A stretch of 64,000 bases of DNA from Paenibacillus_E oryzisoli_A (GCF_050467285.1 NZ_JBCMUN010000007.1:610346-674345); one strand, 5' to 3'; shown: positions 35,534 through 44,152, counted from the stretch's first letter. Notes: a model not told the origin generated them from the letters alone. Program-made: numbers and translations.

Positions 35534-37018
35534 TCACTCCTTGTTAATGATAGTGGCGATCGCCAGCAGCGCTGGGATCGCATAAGCCGTCGGCTCGACG
35601 GTGTACGTGAGGCCGGCCCAGCGGGCCGCGCCGGCGGTGAGCAGCGCCGCCGCCGGCAACCACAGGAGCACGCGCGTCAGTCGCTGCTCCAGAGGCAGCC
35701 CCGCCAGCGCCCAGATGCGGAGGCCGAGCAGCAGGCTCGGCAGTCCGGCCAGGGCGCCTGCGGCGGCAAGACCCGCGCTGAGCCGGCCGGCGGCCAGCGC
35801 GTGCAGTTCCTGCGGCGAAGGGGCGTAGCCCGCCCGCATGTTGCTTTGCTGCCAGAGGAGCTGCACCTTCTCCCAGTAAAATGGGAGATCGATGAGCTGC
35901 TCGGGCAGCCACGCCGGCGGGAGATAGAGGCGAAAGCGGATGGCGAGCCATACGCCGACGATCCCTCCCGCCAGCAGGACGCTTGCTGCGAGGTGAAGCA
36001 GCAAGGGACGCTTCAGGGCCGACAGCGCGTCGGGCCAGTCGGCGGTGTGCAGCCGCTGCTTAAGCAGGCGGCTGCCGCTCTGGATCTGCCGGAGGAGGAG
36101 ACTTGCCATAGCCCAGATCGCCGTTCCTCCGAACAGGAACTCCAGCAAGTCTCGCCACTGGCGCACAACCCTGCCCTCCAGCAAGCTGTTCGTCAGGCTG
36201 TAATTGGCGGCGTTCTGTCCAATACTACGCAGGGCTGCCGTCATTTCTTGCACGCCGCTCACGGCGCTGCTCGGTCCCGCCGTCCACTGCACGGTCCGAA
36301 TGCGCGTCTCCGGCTGCAAATCCAGCATTGTCGTTACAGGGATCCATACCTGCGCGAGGCTGCCGGCGGATAAACGCTGCAAGAGGGAGTCCTTCTCTTG
36401 CAGCACCCCGATCACGGTGAACGGCACGCCGTATAGCGTGATCGTTCGGCCGGCGACCTGCCGGGAGCGGAACAGCTGCTCAGCCGCGTCCGCTCCCAGC
36501 ACAGCGACCCGGCTGTGCTCCGACACCGCCGTGCGGGACAGCCGCGTGCCTGCCTCGGACTCGGCGCCACTAAAGTCCCGGTACGCGCCATTTACGCCGT
36601 GGACCTCGACGGCGGCGGCGAGCGTCCCTGCCCGCGCGGTCGCCCGCTCTCGTGCTTCATAGGCGACCGGGGCAGGCGCCGAATTTTCCTCCAGCGCCTC
36701 CGCCTCCTTCAACGTCAGCCCGGCCCCGGCAGAATCGGATTGGGCGGCGTTTGCCGAGAGCACGCCCAGTCCCTGCGTGCCGCCAAGCTGCTCCCACTCC
36801 CCGGCAACCGCGGGGATAAGCCCCGTAGTTGCCAGCATCAGCAGGAGTCCGCTCCATACCAGCCACGTGCCGAGCCGTGTCCGGCCGGCCGCTGAGACGC
36901 TGCCGACAGCTCTGCTGGTGTGCCCGCTCGACCGGGCCGCCTCCTGCTCGTGCTTCTGCCCATGCTTCTGCTCGTGCTCCTGATCTTGATCCGCTTTAAT
37001 CCTTGCGTACAAGCACAC
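35534..37018 (-). CDS. MacB-like membrane protein (periplasmic-core domain plus four helices)
   Basis: 494 aa. The hydrophilic N-terminus is rich in Glu, His and Lys (residues 10-30); then come a membrane helix (about 52-72), an extracellular MacB-type core (about 75-290, with VAVLGADAAEQLFRS and GRTITLYGVPFTVIGVL) and four hydrophobic segments (about 297-490). This is the plan of MacB/YknZ exporters, but the C-terminal FtsX helices are poorly matched and no ATP-binding domain is fused or adjacent. The start is a GTG inside the last codons of the adaptor gene, overlapping by 23 bp. With the adaptor it resembles YknX/YknZ without the YknY ATPase. The partner ATPase, if any, must be elsewhere. 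Confidence 0.8.
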   Translation of the reverse strand: MCLYARIKADQDQEHEQKHGQKHEQEAARSSGHTSRAVGSVSAAGRTRLGTWLVWSGLLLMLATTGLIPAVAGEWEQLGGTQGLGVLSANAAQSDSAGAGLTLKEAEALEENSAPAPVAYEARERATARAGTLAAAVEVHGVNGAYRDFSGAESEAGTRLSRTAVSEHSRVAVLGADAAEQLFRSRQVAGRTITLYGVPFTVIGVLQEKDSLLQRLSAGSLAQVWIPVTTMLDLQPETRIRTVQWTAGPSSAVSGVQEMTAALRSIGQNAANYSLTNSLLEGRVVRQWRDLLEFLFGGTAIWAMASLLLRQIQSGSRLLKQRLHTADWPDALSALKRPLLLHLAASVLLAGGIVGVWLAIRFRLYLPPAWLPEQLIDLPFYWEKVQLLWQQSNMRAGYAPSPQELHALAAGRLSAGLAAAGALAGLPSLLLGLRIWALAGLPLEQRLTRVLLWLPAAALLTAGAARWAGLTYTVEPTAYAIPALLAIATIINKE

Positions 37019-38162
37019 GATCCCCTTCCGCTACAGATTTGGAGCTGGAGACGACGACTTGATCGAGTGGGGTAATACCATTCTCAATCGACGTCTTCTC
37101 GTCGTCGCTGTCGCCGGTCTGCACGCTCGCCCGCTGCAGCTCATACTCCGTGCCGAGCGGCCCCTTCTTCTCTTTCACAACGAGCACGAATGTGCCGTTA
37201 TCGTCCTCCCGGATCGCATCATTCGGCAGCACGCTGCGGAAAGTCGACGTCTTTTTCACAATCGAGAAGCTGCCGCTTTCGCCCCCTTTGAGACGCGCAT
37301 CGTGCAGGGTTAGCGTCACTTCCTTCGCGCCGGAGCTTTCGCTTGCTTTGCTGCCGGTACTGCCGGAGCTGCCGGACTGCGTTTGGGCTTGCGCAGCGTC
37401 CCGAATCTCCGTCACCTCCGCCGAAATATGCGCGTTGTTCAGCGAAGCGAAAATCACTTCCGTTTTGTCGCCGACCTGCACATAAGGCACCTTCGCTTCC
37501 TCGACGACCGTTTTCAGCTCCTGGCCCTTCGCCAGATCAGCGATGCGCACCGCCGCTTTGCCGCTCTGCACCGGAGCGCCTTTGACTGCGCTCACCTCGG
37601 TCACAATGCCGGCCACCGGCGAAACGATGCGGGCGAACGCCGCAAGCTGCCGTTCGCCGCTCTCAATCTGGCGCTCCAAAATGCCAATGTCGAGCTGCAA
37701 ACTCTCCATATCGCGCGCCATGCCGTGCAGCTGCTTGTCGTCGCCGGTGCGAAACGCCTCCTCGTAGCTTTCCTGAAGCTTCTCCAGGCTCAGCTGCTTC
37801 TGCCGAAGACGCGCCTTGTTATCCTGCAGCACTTCTTCCGCGTCCGCCGTTTTCATCACGACAAGCTCCTGACCCGCTTCGACCGTGTCCCCGGCTTTGA
37901 CCGCGACGGCGGCTACCGGCCAATTCGTCTCTACGTAGAGATCGGAGGTTTCCGCCGCCTGCGTCGTCCCCGTCCCTGTCACTTCATGGGACAGCACCCC
38001 TGCGATTGATTTTTCCACCGTGACTTCAGCCAGCGACAAATTCAGCAGCGTATTTGAAAAAAACGTCAACGTCACCATCGCAAACCCAAAGGCGACGATG
38101 ACTTTGCGTATGCCCTTCTTTTTACCGTTTTCTTGACGGACAGCGACGATCGCCCCCTCCAT
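36996..38162 (-). CDS. HlyD/YknX-type membrane fusion (efflux adaptor) protein
   Basis: Periplasmic adaptor-like protein, 388 aa. One N-terminal membrane helix (about 20-45) is followed by a lipoyl-like half (VETNWPVAAVAVKAGDTVEAGQ split around residue 80), a coiled-coil hairpin (about 110-170), the second lipoyl half (RIVSPVAGIVTEV), a beta-barrel region and a membrane-proximal domain. A Gly/Ser-rich insert lies near 265-285. GGAGG precedes the ATG. In Gram-positives such adaptors work with MacB-like exporters (YknXYZ). It is unusual that this pair sits between the permeases and the binding protein of a sugar importer. Confidence 0.9.
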   Translation of the reverse strand: MEGAIVAVRQENGKKKGIRKVIVAFGFAMVTLTFFSNTLLNLSLAEVTVEKSIAGVLSHEVTGTGTTQAAETSDLYVETNWPVAAVAVKAGDTVEAGQELVVMKTADAEEVLQDNKARLRQKQLSLEKLQESYEEAFRTGDDKQLHGMARDMESLQLDIGILERQIESGERQLAAFARIVSPVAGIVTEVSAVKGAPVQSGKAAVRIADLAKGQELKTVVEEAKVPYVQVGDKTEVIFASLNNAHISAEVTEIRDAAQAQTQSGSSGSTGSKASESSGAKEVTLTLHDARLKGGESGSFSIVKKTSTFRSVLPNDAIREDDNGTFVLVVKEKKGPLGTEYELQRASVQTGDSDDEKTSIENGITPLDQVVVSSSKSVAEGDRVLVRKD

Positions 38163-38203
38163 AGCACTTCCTCCCCCGCTTTCTTCCCGAGTTTATCCCT
38201 CCG

Positions 38204-39076
38204 CTATCCCTTCATTCCCGAGAGCTGGATGCCCTCGACCAAATACTTCTCCGCATATAACGCTACAAGCAGCGGTGGCAGCATATACAACGCCGACGCC
38301 GCAAAAGCGATCCCCCGCGCCTCCTCGCTAATCGCCGACAGGTAGACCGATAAGGGCTGCTTCACCGCATCATGCAAAAAGACCAGCGGCTGCTCCACCA
38401 TATTCCAGTTGTCGATGAACACCAGCATCGCGAGCGCCGCCACCCCGGTGCCGCACATCGGCAGCACGATACGAGCGAACACGTACAGATGGCTGGCCCC
38501 GTCCATTCTCGCCGCTTCCACATAGCTGCGCGGGATGACCATCATGAACTGCCGCAGCAGAAACACGCCGAACGCGCTGAATATACCTGGCAAAATAATA
38601 GAAGCATACGAGTCCAATAGTCCCAGCTTATCCGCCATGATAAAGTTCGGCACCAGCGTGACCTGAAACGGCATGAGCATCGTCACCAGATACACGAAGA
38701 AAAGCGGCTCCCGCCCGCGAAAGCGGAGCAGCGCGAAGGCGTAGGCGGCCAGCGAAGCGACGACGACTTGCCCGGCGATAATCGGTACGGTGATTTTCAC
38801 CGAATTCCAGAACATCAGCAGGAACTGCGGCTTCCCGATCAGCACCGTATAATACTGCGACAGCGTAACCCGATCGGGGATCCACCGCAGCTGGACAAAG
38901 CCTTCGCCATCCCCAAGCGCCGCAAAGCTGCTTGCGATCTCGTTCTCCGCCATGAAGGACCCCGCCAATGTCAACGCCGTCGGATACAAAGCCGCTGCGG
39001 TCAGCGCCAGCAGGATCAGCAGCGCGATCCCCCGTCCGGTTCGCTCAGCCGTGCGACGGAACCCGGGCCATTTCAT
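38204..39076 (-). CDS. CUT1 sugar ABC transporter permease (MalG-like)
   Basis: 290 aa, six membrane helices, EAA loop VEAARMDGASHLYVFARIVLP near residues 190-210 and the LVEGIQLSGMKG tail of the MalG group. The region before the chosen ATG has GGGGGG but about 20 bases away, so the start is less certain than the family. It follows the MalF-type permease by 46 bp and precedes the adaptor gene by 41 bp, placing import and adaptor genes in one operon. Confidence 0.92.
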   Translation of the reverse strand: MKWPGFRRTAERTGRGIALLILLALTAAALYPTALTLAGSFMAENEIASSFAALGDGEGFVQLRWIPDRVTLSQYYTVLIGKPQFLLMFWNSVKITVPIIAGQVVVASLAAYAFALLRFRGREPLFFVYLVTMLMPFQVTLVPNFIMADKLGLLDSYASIILPGIFSAFGVFLLRQFMMVIPRSYVEAARMDGASHLYVFARIVLPMCGTGVAALAMLVFIDNWNMVEQPLVFLHDAVKQPLSVYLSAISEEARGIAFAASALYMLPPLLVALYAEKYLVEGIQLSGMKG

Positions 39077-39122
39077 TTTTGAACGGATGATGATTCCCCC
39101 CTTTCCCCTTCGAAAAGCTCCC

Positions 39123-40019
39123 TTATTCCAGCGCGCTTCGCAGCTTCCGTTCGATCCGGAACAGCAGCCAGACCAGCATGGTAATCACGGCGGCCATAAT
39201 GTAGGCGGCTGAGGTTAGCTTTTGATAGTCCAGCGATTGAAACATATTGTTCATATAGTGCTGGAGCATGTACACCTTTTCGGCCGGATAGCTGCCTGCC
39301 AGCATGTACGTTTCGCGAAACATTTTAAATGAGTTGATGATCGACATAATGAAAACAAAGAACGTCGTCGGCGTTAAATACACGAGTGTGATGGAGCGCC
39401 ATTGCCGCACCTTTCCGGCGCCGTCGATCGCTGCAGCCTCGTAATAATCCGCCGGAATCTGCTGCAGCCCCGCCAGAAATAAAATCATGTTGTAGCCGAC
39501 ATTTTTCCATATGTAGACGAGGATGATTACGTAGAGGGCTGCTTTGCTTTCCATCCAATCTTGGGGAGGATGCCCCCACTGATCGAGCCAGCCGCTGAGT
39601 GTGCCGTGCAGATCGAACAATGCCGCCCAGACGAGCACGACGGAGGCGACTGGGATCACCAGCGGACTGAGCAGCGCAATCCGGAACCACTCGCGAAAGC
39701 GCATGCTGCGATTCAGCAGCATCGCAAGCCCCAGCGCAAGCCCCATGTTGAGCGGGACGCACAAGCCCATGAACTGCAGCGTATTCATCGCCGCCCGCCG
39801 AAAAACGGGATTCGCCAGCAGCTGCTCATAATTGGCAATGCCGACAAAGGAGCCGTCGATCGGGGTATCCACCAGCGAATAATAGCCTCCCATGAGAAAG
39901 GGAATCAGGAAAAACACTGCAAAGCCCACACTACTAGGCAGCAAAAAAGCCGCCGCCACGATCCCCTCGCGATTGCGCAGTCTTGTCAGCTTTGTCAGCC
40001 GCTTCAGCCTTGTCTGCAC
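39123..40019 (-). CDS. CUT1 sugar ABC transporter permease (MalF-like)
   Basis: 298 aa, the first gene of the 31-40 kb operon. After a basic N-terminus there are six membrane helices and the EAA loop YEAAAIDGAGKVRQWRSITLV near residues 200-220. The start is GTG with GAGGGGGG upstream. The upstream 135 bp to the terminator of the small Met/Pro protein gene should hold the operon promoter, but I could not pick a good -35/-10 pair. Confidence 0.92.
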   Translation of the reverse strand: MQTRLKRLTKLTRLRNREGIVAAAFLLPSSVGFAVFFLIPFLMGGYYSLVDTPIDGSFVGIANYEQLLANPVFRRAAMNTLQFMGLCVPLNMGLALGLAMLLNRSMRFREWFRIALLSPLVIPVASVVLVWAALFDLHGTLSGWLDQWGHPPQDWMESKAALYVIILVYIWKNVGYNMILFLAGLQQIPADYYEAAAIDGAGKVRQWRSITLVYLTPTTFFVFIMSIINSFKMFRETYMLAGSYPAEKVYMLQHYMNNMFQSLDYQKLTSAAYIMAAVITMLVWLLFRIERKLRSALE

Positions 40020-40154
40020 GTTGGCGTTCCCCCCTCTCTACAGATTTGATTGTCGCATCGCCAAATTAGAAATCGATTAGAAGCACTGATAACCGGCTTC
40101 GCCATCCTCACATGGACGGATGCGTTTACTGATGGCATCGAGCCAGATAGGCAG

Positions 40155-40202
40155 GAAAAAAGGCAACCCCGGTCGACGATCACGTCTCTCGGAATTGCCT
40201 TT
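40155..40202 (-). terminator. Intrinsic terminator of the Met/Pro-repeat small protein gene
   Basis: A 13-bp stem (AAAGGCAATTCCG with CGGGGTTGCCTTT, two G-U pairs) is followed by six T on the minus strand. Confidence 0.85.
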
Positions 40203-40221
40203 CACACCTGGCATGCGCGGA

Positions 40222-40521
40222 TTAGTATTTGCAGATGCTGCGTGTGATGATCACGAGGAGAATGAATAGAACGAGGACGCTGGCAGCTGTGTTGTTTTTG
40301 GGAACGGGAGTGACAGCAGCATGGTGAGTGTGAACTGGTTTCGGGAATACAACGGATGTTTGTTGGTACGAAGCGTGTAAGTGAATGTCGTTGTGTACGG
40401 GAGCTTGCATAGTCGGCATCGTCATCGTTGGAGCAGGCGCCGGGAGCGGAGTAGGCATCGGCATTGGCATCGGCATTGGCATAGGTTGAACAGGGTAATT
40501 AGGAACTTTGATATGTTCCAT
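40222..40521 (-). CDS. Small Met/Pro-repeat, His-rich protein with C-terminal membrane helix
   Basis: 99 aa. An MP dipeptide run (residues 14-22) and Pro/Ala/Thr-rich stretch are followed by a His-rich middle (HNDIHLHASY, PVHTHHAA) and a C-terminal helix SVLVLFILLVIITRSIC. The tail resembles that of small YjcZ-type sporulation membrane proteins. GGAGG seven bases before the ATG and its own terminator argue that it is a real gene. Met and His clusters could bind copper or another soft metal; this is an inference only. Confidence 0.75.
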   Translation of the reverse strand: MEHIKVPNYPVQPMPMPMPMPMPTPLPAPAPTMTMPTMQAPVHNDIHLHASYQQTSVVFPKPVHTHHAAVTPVPKNNTAASVLVLFILLVIITRSICKY

Positions 40522-40853
40522 AAGAGCACCTCCTTGAAATTGTCCCTGAAGGGAACGGCAACGCTTGTAACAGGCTGAAACCGGGGCGGTTGAACTGGTG
40601 GGTGAATAGCTTACAACATCAGTCTATGGGAGAGCACCTATCACGAACACGGTAAACACCCAGATGTTATGAAAATGGTTGGGTATCATGGGCGAACGAG
40701 CCATGGGATTGGCGGAATTTGCGACAGCCCGGTGCAAAATGGCCGTTTGGCAGGAGGGACAGGCGTGGAGCCTGCCTGGGCTGCGGAACGGTGGCGAACC
40801 GCTGCCACAGTCGTTTGGGCAGGCTCGGCGCCACCACACACACTCTCGCCACC

Positions 40854-41044
40854 CCTAAGAGGGGCGCGCCCTAGTTAATCTCACTCAAAATCGCGTTTTC
40901 CCCGAGTTAAGAGGGGCTAGCCACCCTTAAATCTCCCCATTTAGGCGGAAATCGGCGATTTTGCTCTCCTAAGAGGGGCATGCCCTAGTTAGCTTCTTTC
41001 AAATTCGCGTTTCCCTCACATTAAGAGGGAGTAGCCACCCTTAG
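40854..41044. repeat. Tandem duplication of a 77-bp unit
   Basis: Units starting at 40854 and 40968 share CCTAAGAGGGGC(GC/AT)GCCCTAGTTA, an AAATCGCGTTT-type middle and a TTAAGAGGG(G/A)-TAGCCACCCTTA end. They are about 80% alike and 114 bp apart. The stretch 40522-41437 holds no convincing gene; 40522-40853 shows nothing I can assign. Confidence 0.6.
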
Positions 41045-41125
41045 CATCACCCTCCCGCATGCGAGATACCTCAACCGCTGCCCAACCAGCCGCCCCGCAC
41101 CCGTCATGCCCGAGCTAACCGTCCC

Positions 41126-41317
41126 AATAAGCGTGGTAAACCACTTAATCGGACGATTTCCCCCGACAGCCCTCAAATAAGCGTACCAAACCACGCCTAT
41201 TTCCCGGCGAAGCCGCATTTTCCACGTGTGCAGCACGAGATAAGCGCGGTTTACCACCTCTATTTGCCAACTACCACACCAGTCACTCGAAATAGAAGCG
41301 GTTCTCCACGCTTATTT
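41126..41317. repeat. Four imperfect 28-bp palindromic repeats (AATAAGCGTGGT… family)
   Basis: Copies lie at 41126-41149, 41175-41202, 41238-41265 and 41290-41317. The consensus is AAATAAGCG-TGGTAAACCA-CGCTTATTT. Spacings are uneven (49, 63 and 52 bp) and the copies differ, so it is not a CRISPR array. A fifth half copy (AATAAGCGTGGTA on the minus strand) is near 44620. Confidence 0.65.
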
Positions 41318-41392
41318 CGCAATTTCTCGCATTATCTCGCATTGTCTCGCCATTCCTCCCACCGCCTACCGACGCGCCGCCCCCCTCAACGC

Positions 41393-41429
41393 AAAAAAGC
41401 CCCAAGAAATGTCATCCATTTCTCGGGAC
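41393..41429 (-). terminator. Intrinsic terminator of the MBL hydrolase operon
   Basis: Minus strand: stem CCCGAGAAATG/CATTTCTTGGGG with a five-base loop, followed by six T, shortly after the stop codon at 41438. Confidence 0.88.
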
Positions 41430-41437
41430 TCCCGCTT

Positions 41438-42061
41438 CTATACGTAAGGATTGTTATCGCGTTCAAAACCAATCGTCGTCTTCGCGCCGTGTCCCGGGTA
41501 CACTACCACGTCGTCGTCCAGCAGGAACAGCTTCTCCTGAATGGAATCGAGCAGCGTGTTGTGATCCCCGCCTGGCAGGTCGGTGCGGCCGACCGACAAT
41601 TTAAAAAGCACATCGCCGCAGAACAGATGCTTGTCCCATAGGAAGCTCACGCTGCCAGGGGAATGCCCCGGCGTGTGGAACACTTTCAGCTCAATGCCGA
41701 GGAACTTCAGCGTCTGCCCTTCGTCCAGCGCATACTCGGCCGGCTCGCACTCAATAAGGGCGCCAAGCTCGGGCCAGCGGGCGGAACCGTTTTTCTTCGG
41801 GTTCATCAGCCAGTCGCTCTCGAGATCGTGCACATAGACCGGGCACTTCTTCAGCTTGCGGATCTCCTCCACACCGCCGATATGGTCAAAATGCGCATGC
41901 GTCAGCAAAATCGCCTCGATGTCCAGATCCGCGATTTTGCGGATCAGCGATTTTGGCTGCATGCCGGGGTCGATGATAATGCCCTTCTTCGTCTCAGGAT
42001 CGGACAGCAGGTACGCGTTCGTCCCGATCGGGCCTAGCTCAAAAGATTGAATCGTAATCAT
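41438..42061 (-). CDS. MBL-fold metallo-hydrolase (YqgX/glyoxalase II-like)
   Basis: Cytoplasmic metallo-beta-lactamase-fold hydrolase, 207 aa. The metal-binding THAHFDHIGG motif lies near residues 54-63, the second-shell His in TPGHSPGSVSF near 133, and the Asp of FCGDVLF near 149, with the GRTDLPGG block behind. This pattern fits the short YqgX type, which takes thioester or similar substrates; true glyoxalase II has an extra C-terminal domain. It lies 12 bp behind the thioredoxin-like gene and is probably co-transcribed. Confidence 0.92.
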   Translation of the reverse strand: MITIQSFELGPIGTNAYLLSDPETKKGIIIDPGMQPKSLIRKIADLDIEAILLTHAHFDHIGGVEEIRKLKKCPVYVHDLESDWLMNPKKNGSARWPELGALIECEPAEYALDEGQTLKFLGIELKVFHTPGHSPGSVSFLWDKHLFCGDVLFKLSVGRTDLPGGDHNTLLDSIQEKLFLLDDDVVVYPGHGAKTTIGFERDNNPYV

Positions 42062-42073
42062 CGCAGCCTCACC

Positions 42074-42640
42074 TTAGAACGATTCGATCAAGGCGCGAAG
42101 CTCTTGCACGATGACCGCATGGTAGCCGTTGCCTTCGCCATATTGGCGCATCATTTCGGCTCTTGCTACTTGAATTTTTTCGTTATAGTCCGCTGCATCG
42201 CGGTCTGGATTTTCTTTTTTGAACTGGTTCATCACCGCTTGGACATGCTTAGGACGAGGTCCCCATTGACCGAGCACGAAACCGCCCGTATCTGCAAAAA
42301 TCACAATCGGAATCGATCTGCCGCCATTGGTCAGGAATTGGTCCATGACATCCAAATTTTGCTCCATCACAAGAACTTCTGTCGGTACGCCGCTATTCTC
42401 CAGCGCTTTGAACACGACCGGGATGTTGCGAACCACATCGCCGCACCAGTCGGACGCGAGAATCAGACAGCGCAGGTCATCACGGTTATTCAGCGAGTCA
42501 AAATACTCCTTGTCATCCTCGCTCGCCCACTCGAAACCGTTATAGTACTCCAGGAATTTCTCTTGATTTTTCTCCATGCTATCGATAAATTGCTGCGGCT
42601 TGAGGCCTGTACGAAACTTGCTTGCCAAATTAGTACTCAT
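42074..42640 (-). CDS. Thioredoxin-family protein with a single active-site cysteine
   Basis: 188 aa of the thioredoxin_9 type. The fold core is around residues 55-135. The active site reads SDWCGDV, so the second Cys of the usual WCxxC is replaced by Asp; a cis-Pro follows in RSIPIVIF. With one Cys it cannot do classic dithiol exchange but could act through mixed disulfides, for example with a small thiol such as bacillithiol. GGGAGG precedes the ATG. The MBL hydrolase follows directly; the pair may deal with thiol adducts (inference). Confidence 0.85.
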   Translation of the reverse strand: MSTNLASKFRTGLKPQQFIDSMEKNQEKFLEYYNGFEWASEDDKEYFDSLNNRDDLRCLILASDWCGDVVRNIPVVFKALENSGVPTEVLVMEQNLDVMDQFLTNGGRSIPIVIFADTGGFVLGQWGPRPKHVQAVMNQFKKENPDRDAADYNEKIQVARAEMMRQYGEGNGYHAVIVQELRALIESF

Positions 42641-42736
42641 CGTTTCATCCTCCCAAGTTCGTTGTTCTTCCCCATCATTGTAGCAAAAGCTGACGAATGC
42701 GCCAAATCCGATTTGGCCTGCTGTTCCGCCTTCCGC

Positions 42737-43339
42737 TTACGCCCGCTTCGCTTTTCTTTTCACGTAGAATTGGTACCCGACATAAGCCACCGTAAGAATA
42801 ATCGCCGCAATGATCAGCGGTTTGATATAAGGCCCCGCATATTCCCCAATCGTCTCCCAGTTGTCCTTCAGCTTCATCCCCAAATACACGTAGAGGAACG
42901 AGTAAGGAACCAGCGCCAACGCCGTATACGTGGTGAAGCGAGCCAAAGGCATCTTGGCCATCCCGCCGGGCAATGAAATCGCGTGCCGTACAATCGGAAT
43001 GAATCTCGCGGTAAAAATCATCCCCGTCCCGTACCGGTTGAACCATTCCTCGGCCACGTCGATATGATGCTTGGAAATGAGCAAATACTTACCGTACTTT
43101 TCCAAAAAAGGTCTGCCGCCGTAACGCCCGATCCAATATAAGACGATTTGGGCCAGCGTGCCGCCGACAACCGCACATAGGATGGCGCCCACAAAATTTA
43201 TTTGCCCTTTCGACACAAGATACCCGGCATATGCCAGCAAGAGCTCATTCGGAATGACCTCCAGCATAAGCCCGAGGAAAATGCCCCAGTACCCCAGCCC
43301 TTCCAAATAAACTAACACATTGTGAATCAACTCACCCAT
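42737..43339 (-). CDS. DedA-family membrane protein
   Basis: 200 aa DedA/SNARE-associated (VTT) protein. The family marks are present: the re-entrant loop E-x-IP near residues 25-35 (LMLEVIPNELLLAYAGYL), the GRYGG(R)PFLEKYGKYLL segment and the FTARFIPIVRHAISLPGG(M)A signature near residues 115-135. DedA proteins help recycle undecaprenyl phosphate or move phospholipids between leaflets. It stands alone, divergent from the cupredoxin gene. Confidence 0.95.
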   Translation of the reverse strand: MGELIHNVLVYLEGLGYWGIFLGLMLEVIPNELLLAYAGYLVSKGQINFVGAILCAVVGGTLAQIVLYWIGRYGGRPFLEKYGKYLLISKHHIDVAEEWFNRYGTGMIFTARFIPIVRHAISLPGGMAKMPLARFTTYTALALVPYSFLYVYLGMKLKDNWETIGEYAGPYIKPLIIAAIILTVAYVGYQFYVKRKAKRA

Positions 43340-43580
43340 GCTTTGAACCCTCTCTTCTTTTCACTTTTCATACCTCCACATATTCTAGCATAGACCAGCG
43401 TCCCGTCACTACTTTTGCGCATACTTCCTTCACATTTAAAAGAAGGCATTCATGACACGTTATGCAGCTCCTTCCCGAATCATGCCCTTGTCCAACTCGC
43501 GGCCTGCATAAAAGCTGCGCATGCGCTGACAAGCCTATGCATAAGATGTAGTAGAACTTGTACAGGGAGGCGAGGGGCGC

Positions 43581-44027
43581 ATGTCCCGTGTGTGGATTGT
43601 GAAACGCAAGCATCTGTTGATGGTAGTTGTCGTACTTGGGTTGTTGGCGAGCGGATGGTTGTATTTAAGCCAAGGAAGTATTTTGCCGACGCAGGCCGAC
43701 GCACCTTCGGAGCGCACCATTCATATGGTCACGGGGGAATTTAAGTCAACCACTACCGACGGCAAAACCATCGAAGCCTACCGCTGGGACCCCGGCACCA
43801 TTCTCGTGAAGCAGGGCGAGCATATTCGGCTCAGCATCTACGGCGTTAACGGGGAAAGCCATCCTTTTATTATTGAAGGGCTGAACATTTCCGGCGAGGT
43901 GAAAAAAGGCAAGGAAACCGTCGTCGATTTCATCGCCGACAAGGAAGGCATCTATCGCATCATTTGCCTGACGCACGCCGACATCGCTCACGGCGGGCCG
44001 ATGATCGGCTATATTGTGGTGGATTGA
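43581..44027 (+). CDS. Membrane-anchored cupredoxin-domain protein
   Basis: 148 aa. An N-terminal membrane anchor (about residues 10-30) is followed by a cupredoxin-like beta-sandwich outside the cell. Likely copper ligands are the His of SHPF (near residue 95) and a C-terminal cluster of Cys, His and Met in IICLTHADIAHGGPM; the Cys-to-His distance resembles COX2/nitrosocyanin-type proteins more than plastocyanin. GGGAGG precedes the ATG. It may carry electrons or buffer copper at the surface; no partner is adjacent. A terminator follows at 44119-44152. Confidence 0.85.
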   Translation: MSRVWIVKRKHLLMVVVVLGLLASGWLYLSQGSILPTQADAPSERTIHMVTGEFKSTTTDGKTIEAYRWDPGTILVKQGEHIRLSIYGVNGESHPFIIEGLNISGEVKKGKETVVDFIADKEGIYRIICLTHADIAHGGPMIGYIVVD

Positions 44028-44118
44028 GTTGCTGCGGAGGGGAGATCTGTAGCAAAGGATGGACAAATCAACAGATTTGTTGGTAAAATGTCCCTGTAAT
44101 ATTCATGCGTGAAGCACA

Positions 44119-44152
44119 CGCCGTCTTTTCCTTTGGGAAGAGGCGGCTTTTT
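44119..44152 (+). terminator. Intrinsic terminator downstream of the cupredoxin gene
   Basis: A 12-bp stem (GCCGTCTTTTCC with GGGAAGAGGCGGC, two G-U pairs) with a three-base loop is followed by TTTTT. Confidence 0.8.

Noticed and set aside
40624..40878. Short frames on both strands before the tandem repeat
   Set aside because: Overlapping frames on opposite strands with no ribosome site and low-complexity composition.
41126..41317. Possible CRISPR array
   Set aside because: Repeat copies differ strongly, spacing is uneven, and there are no cas genes; they are palindromic intergenic repeats.
42737..44027. Mobile element or phage genes anywhere in the window
   Set aside because: No transposase, integrase or phage structural gene was found; tRNA arrays show no adjoining integrase in view.
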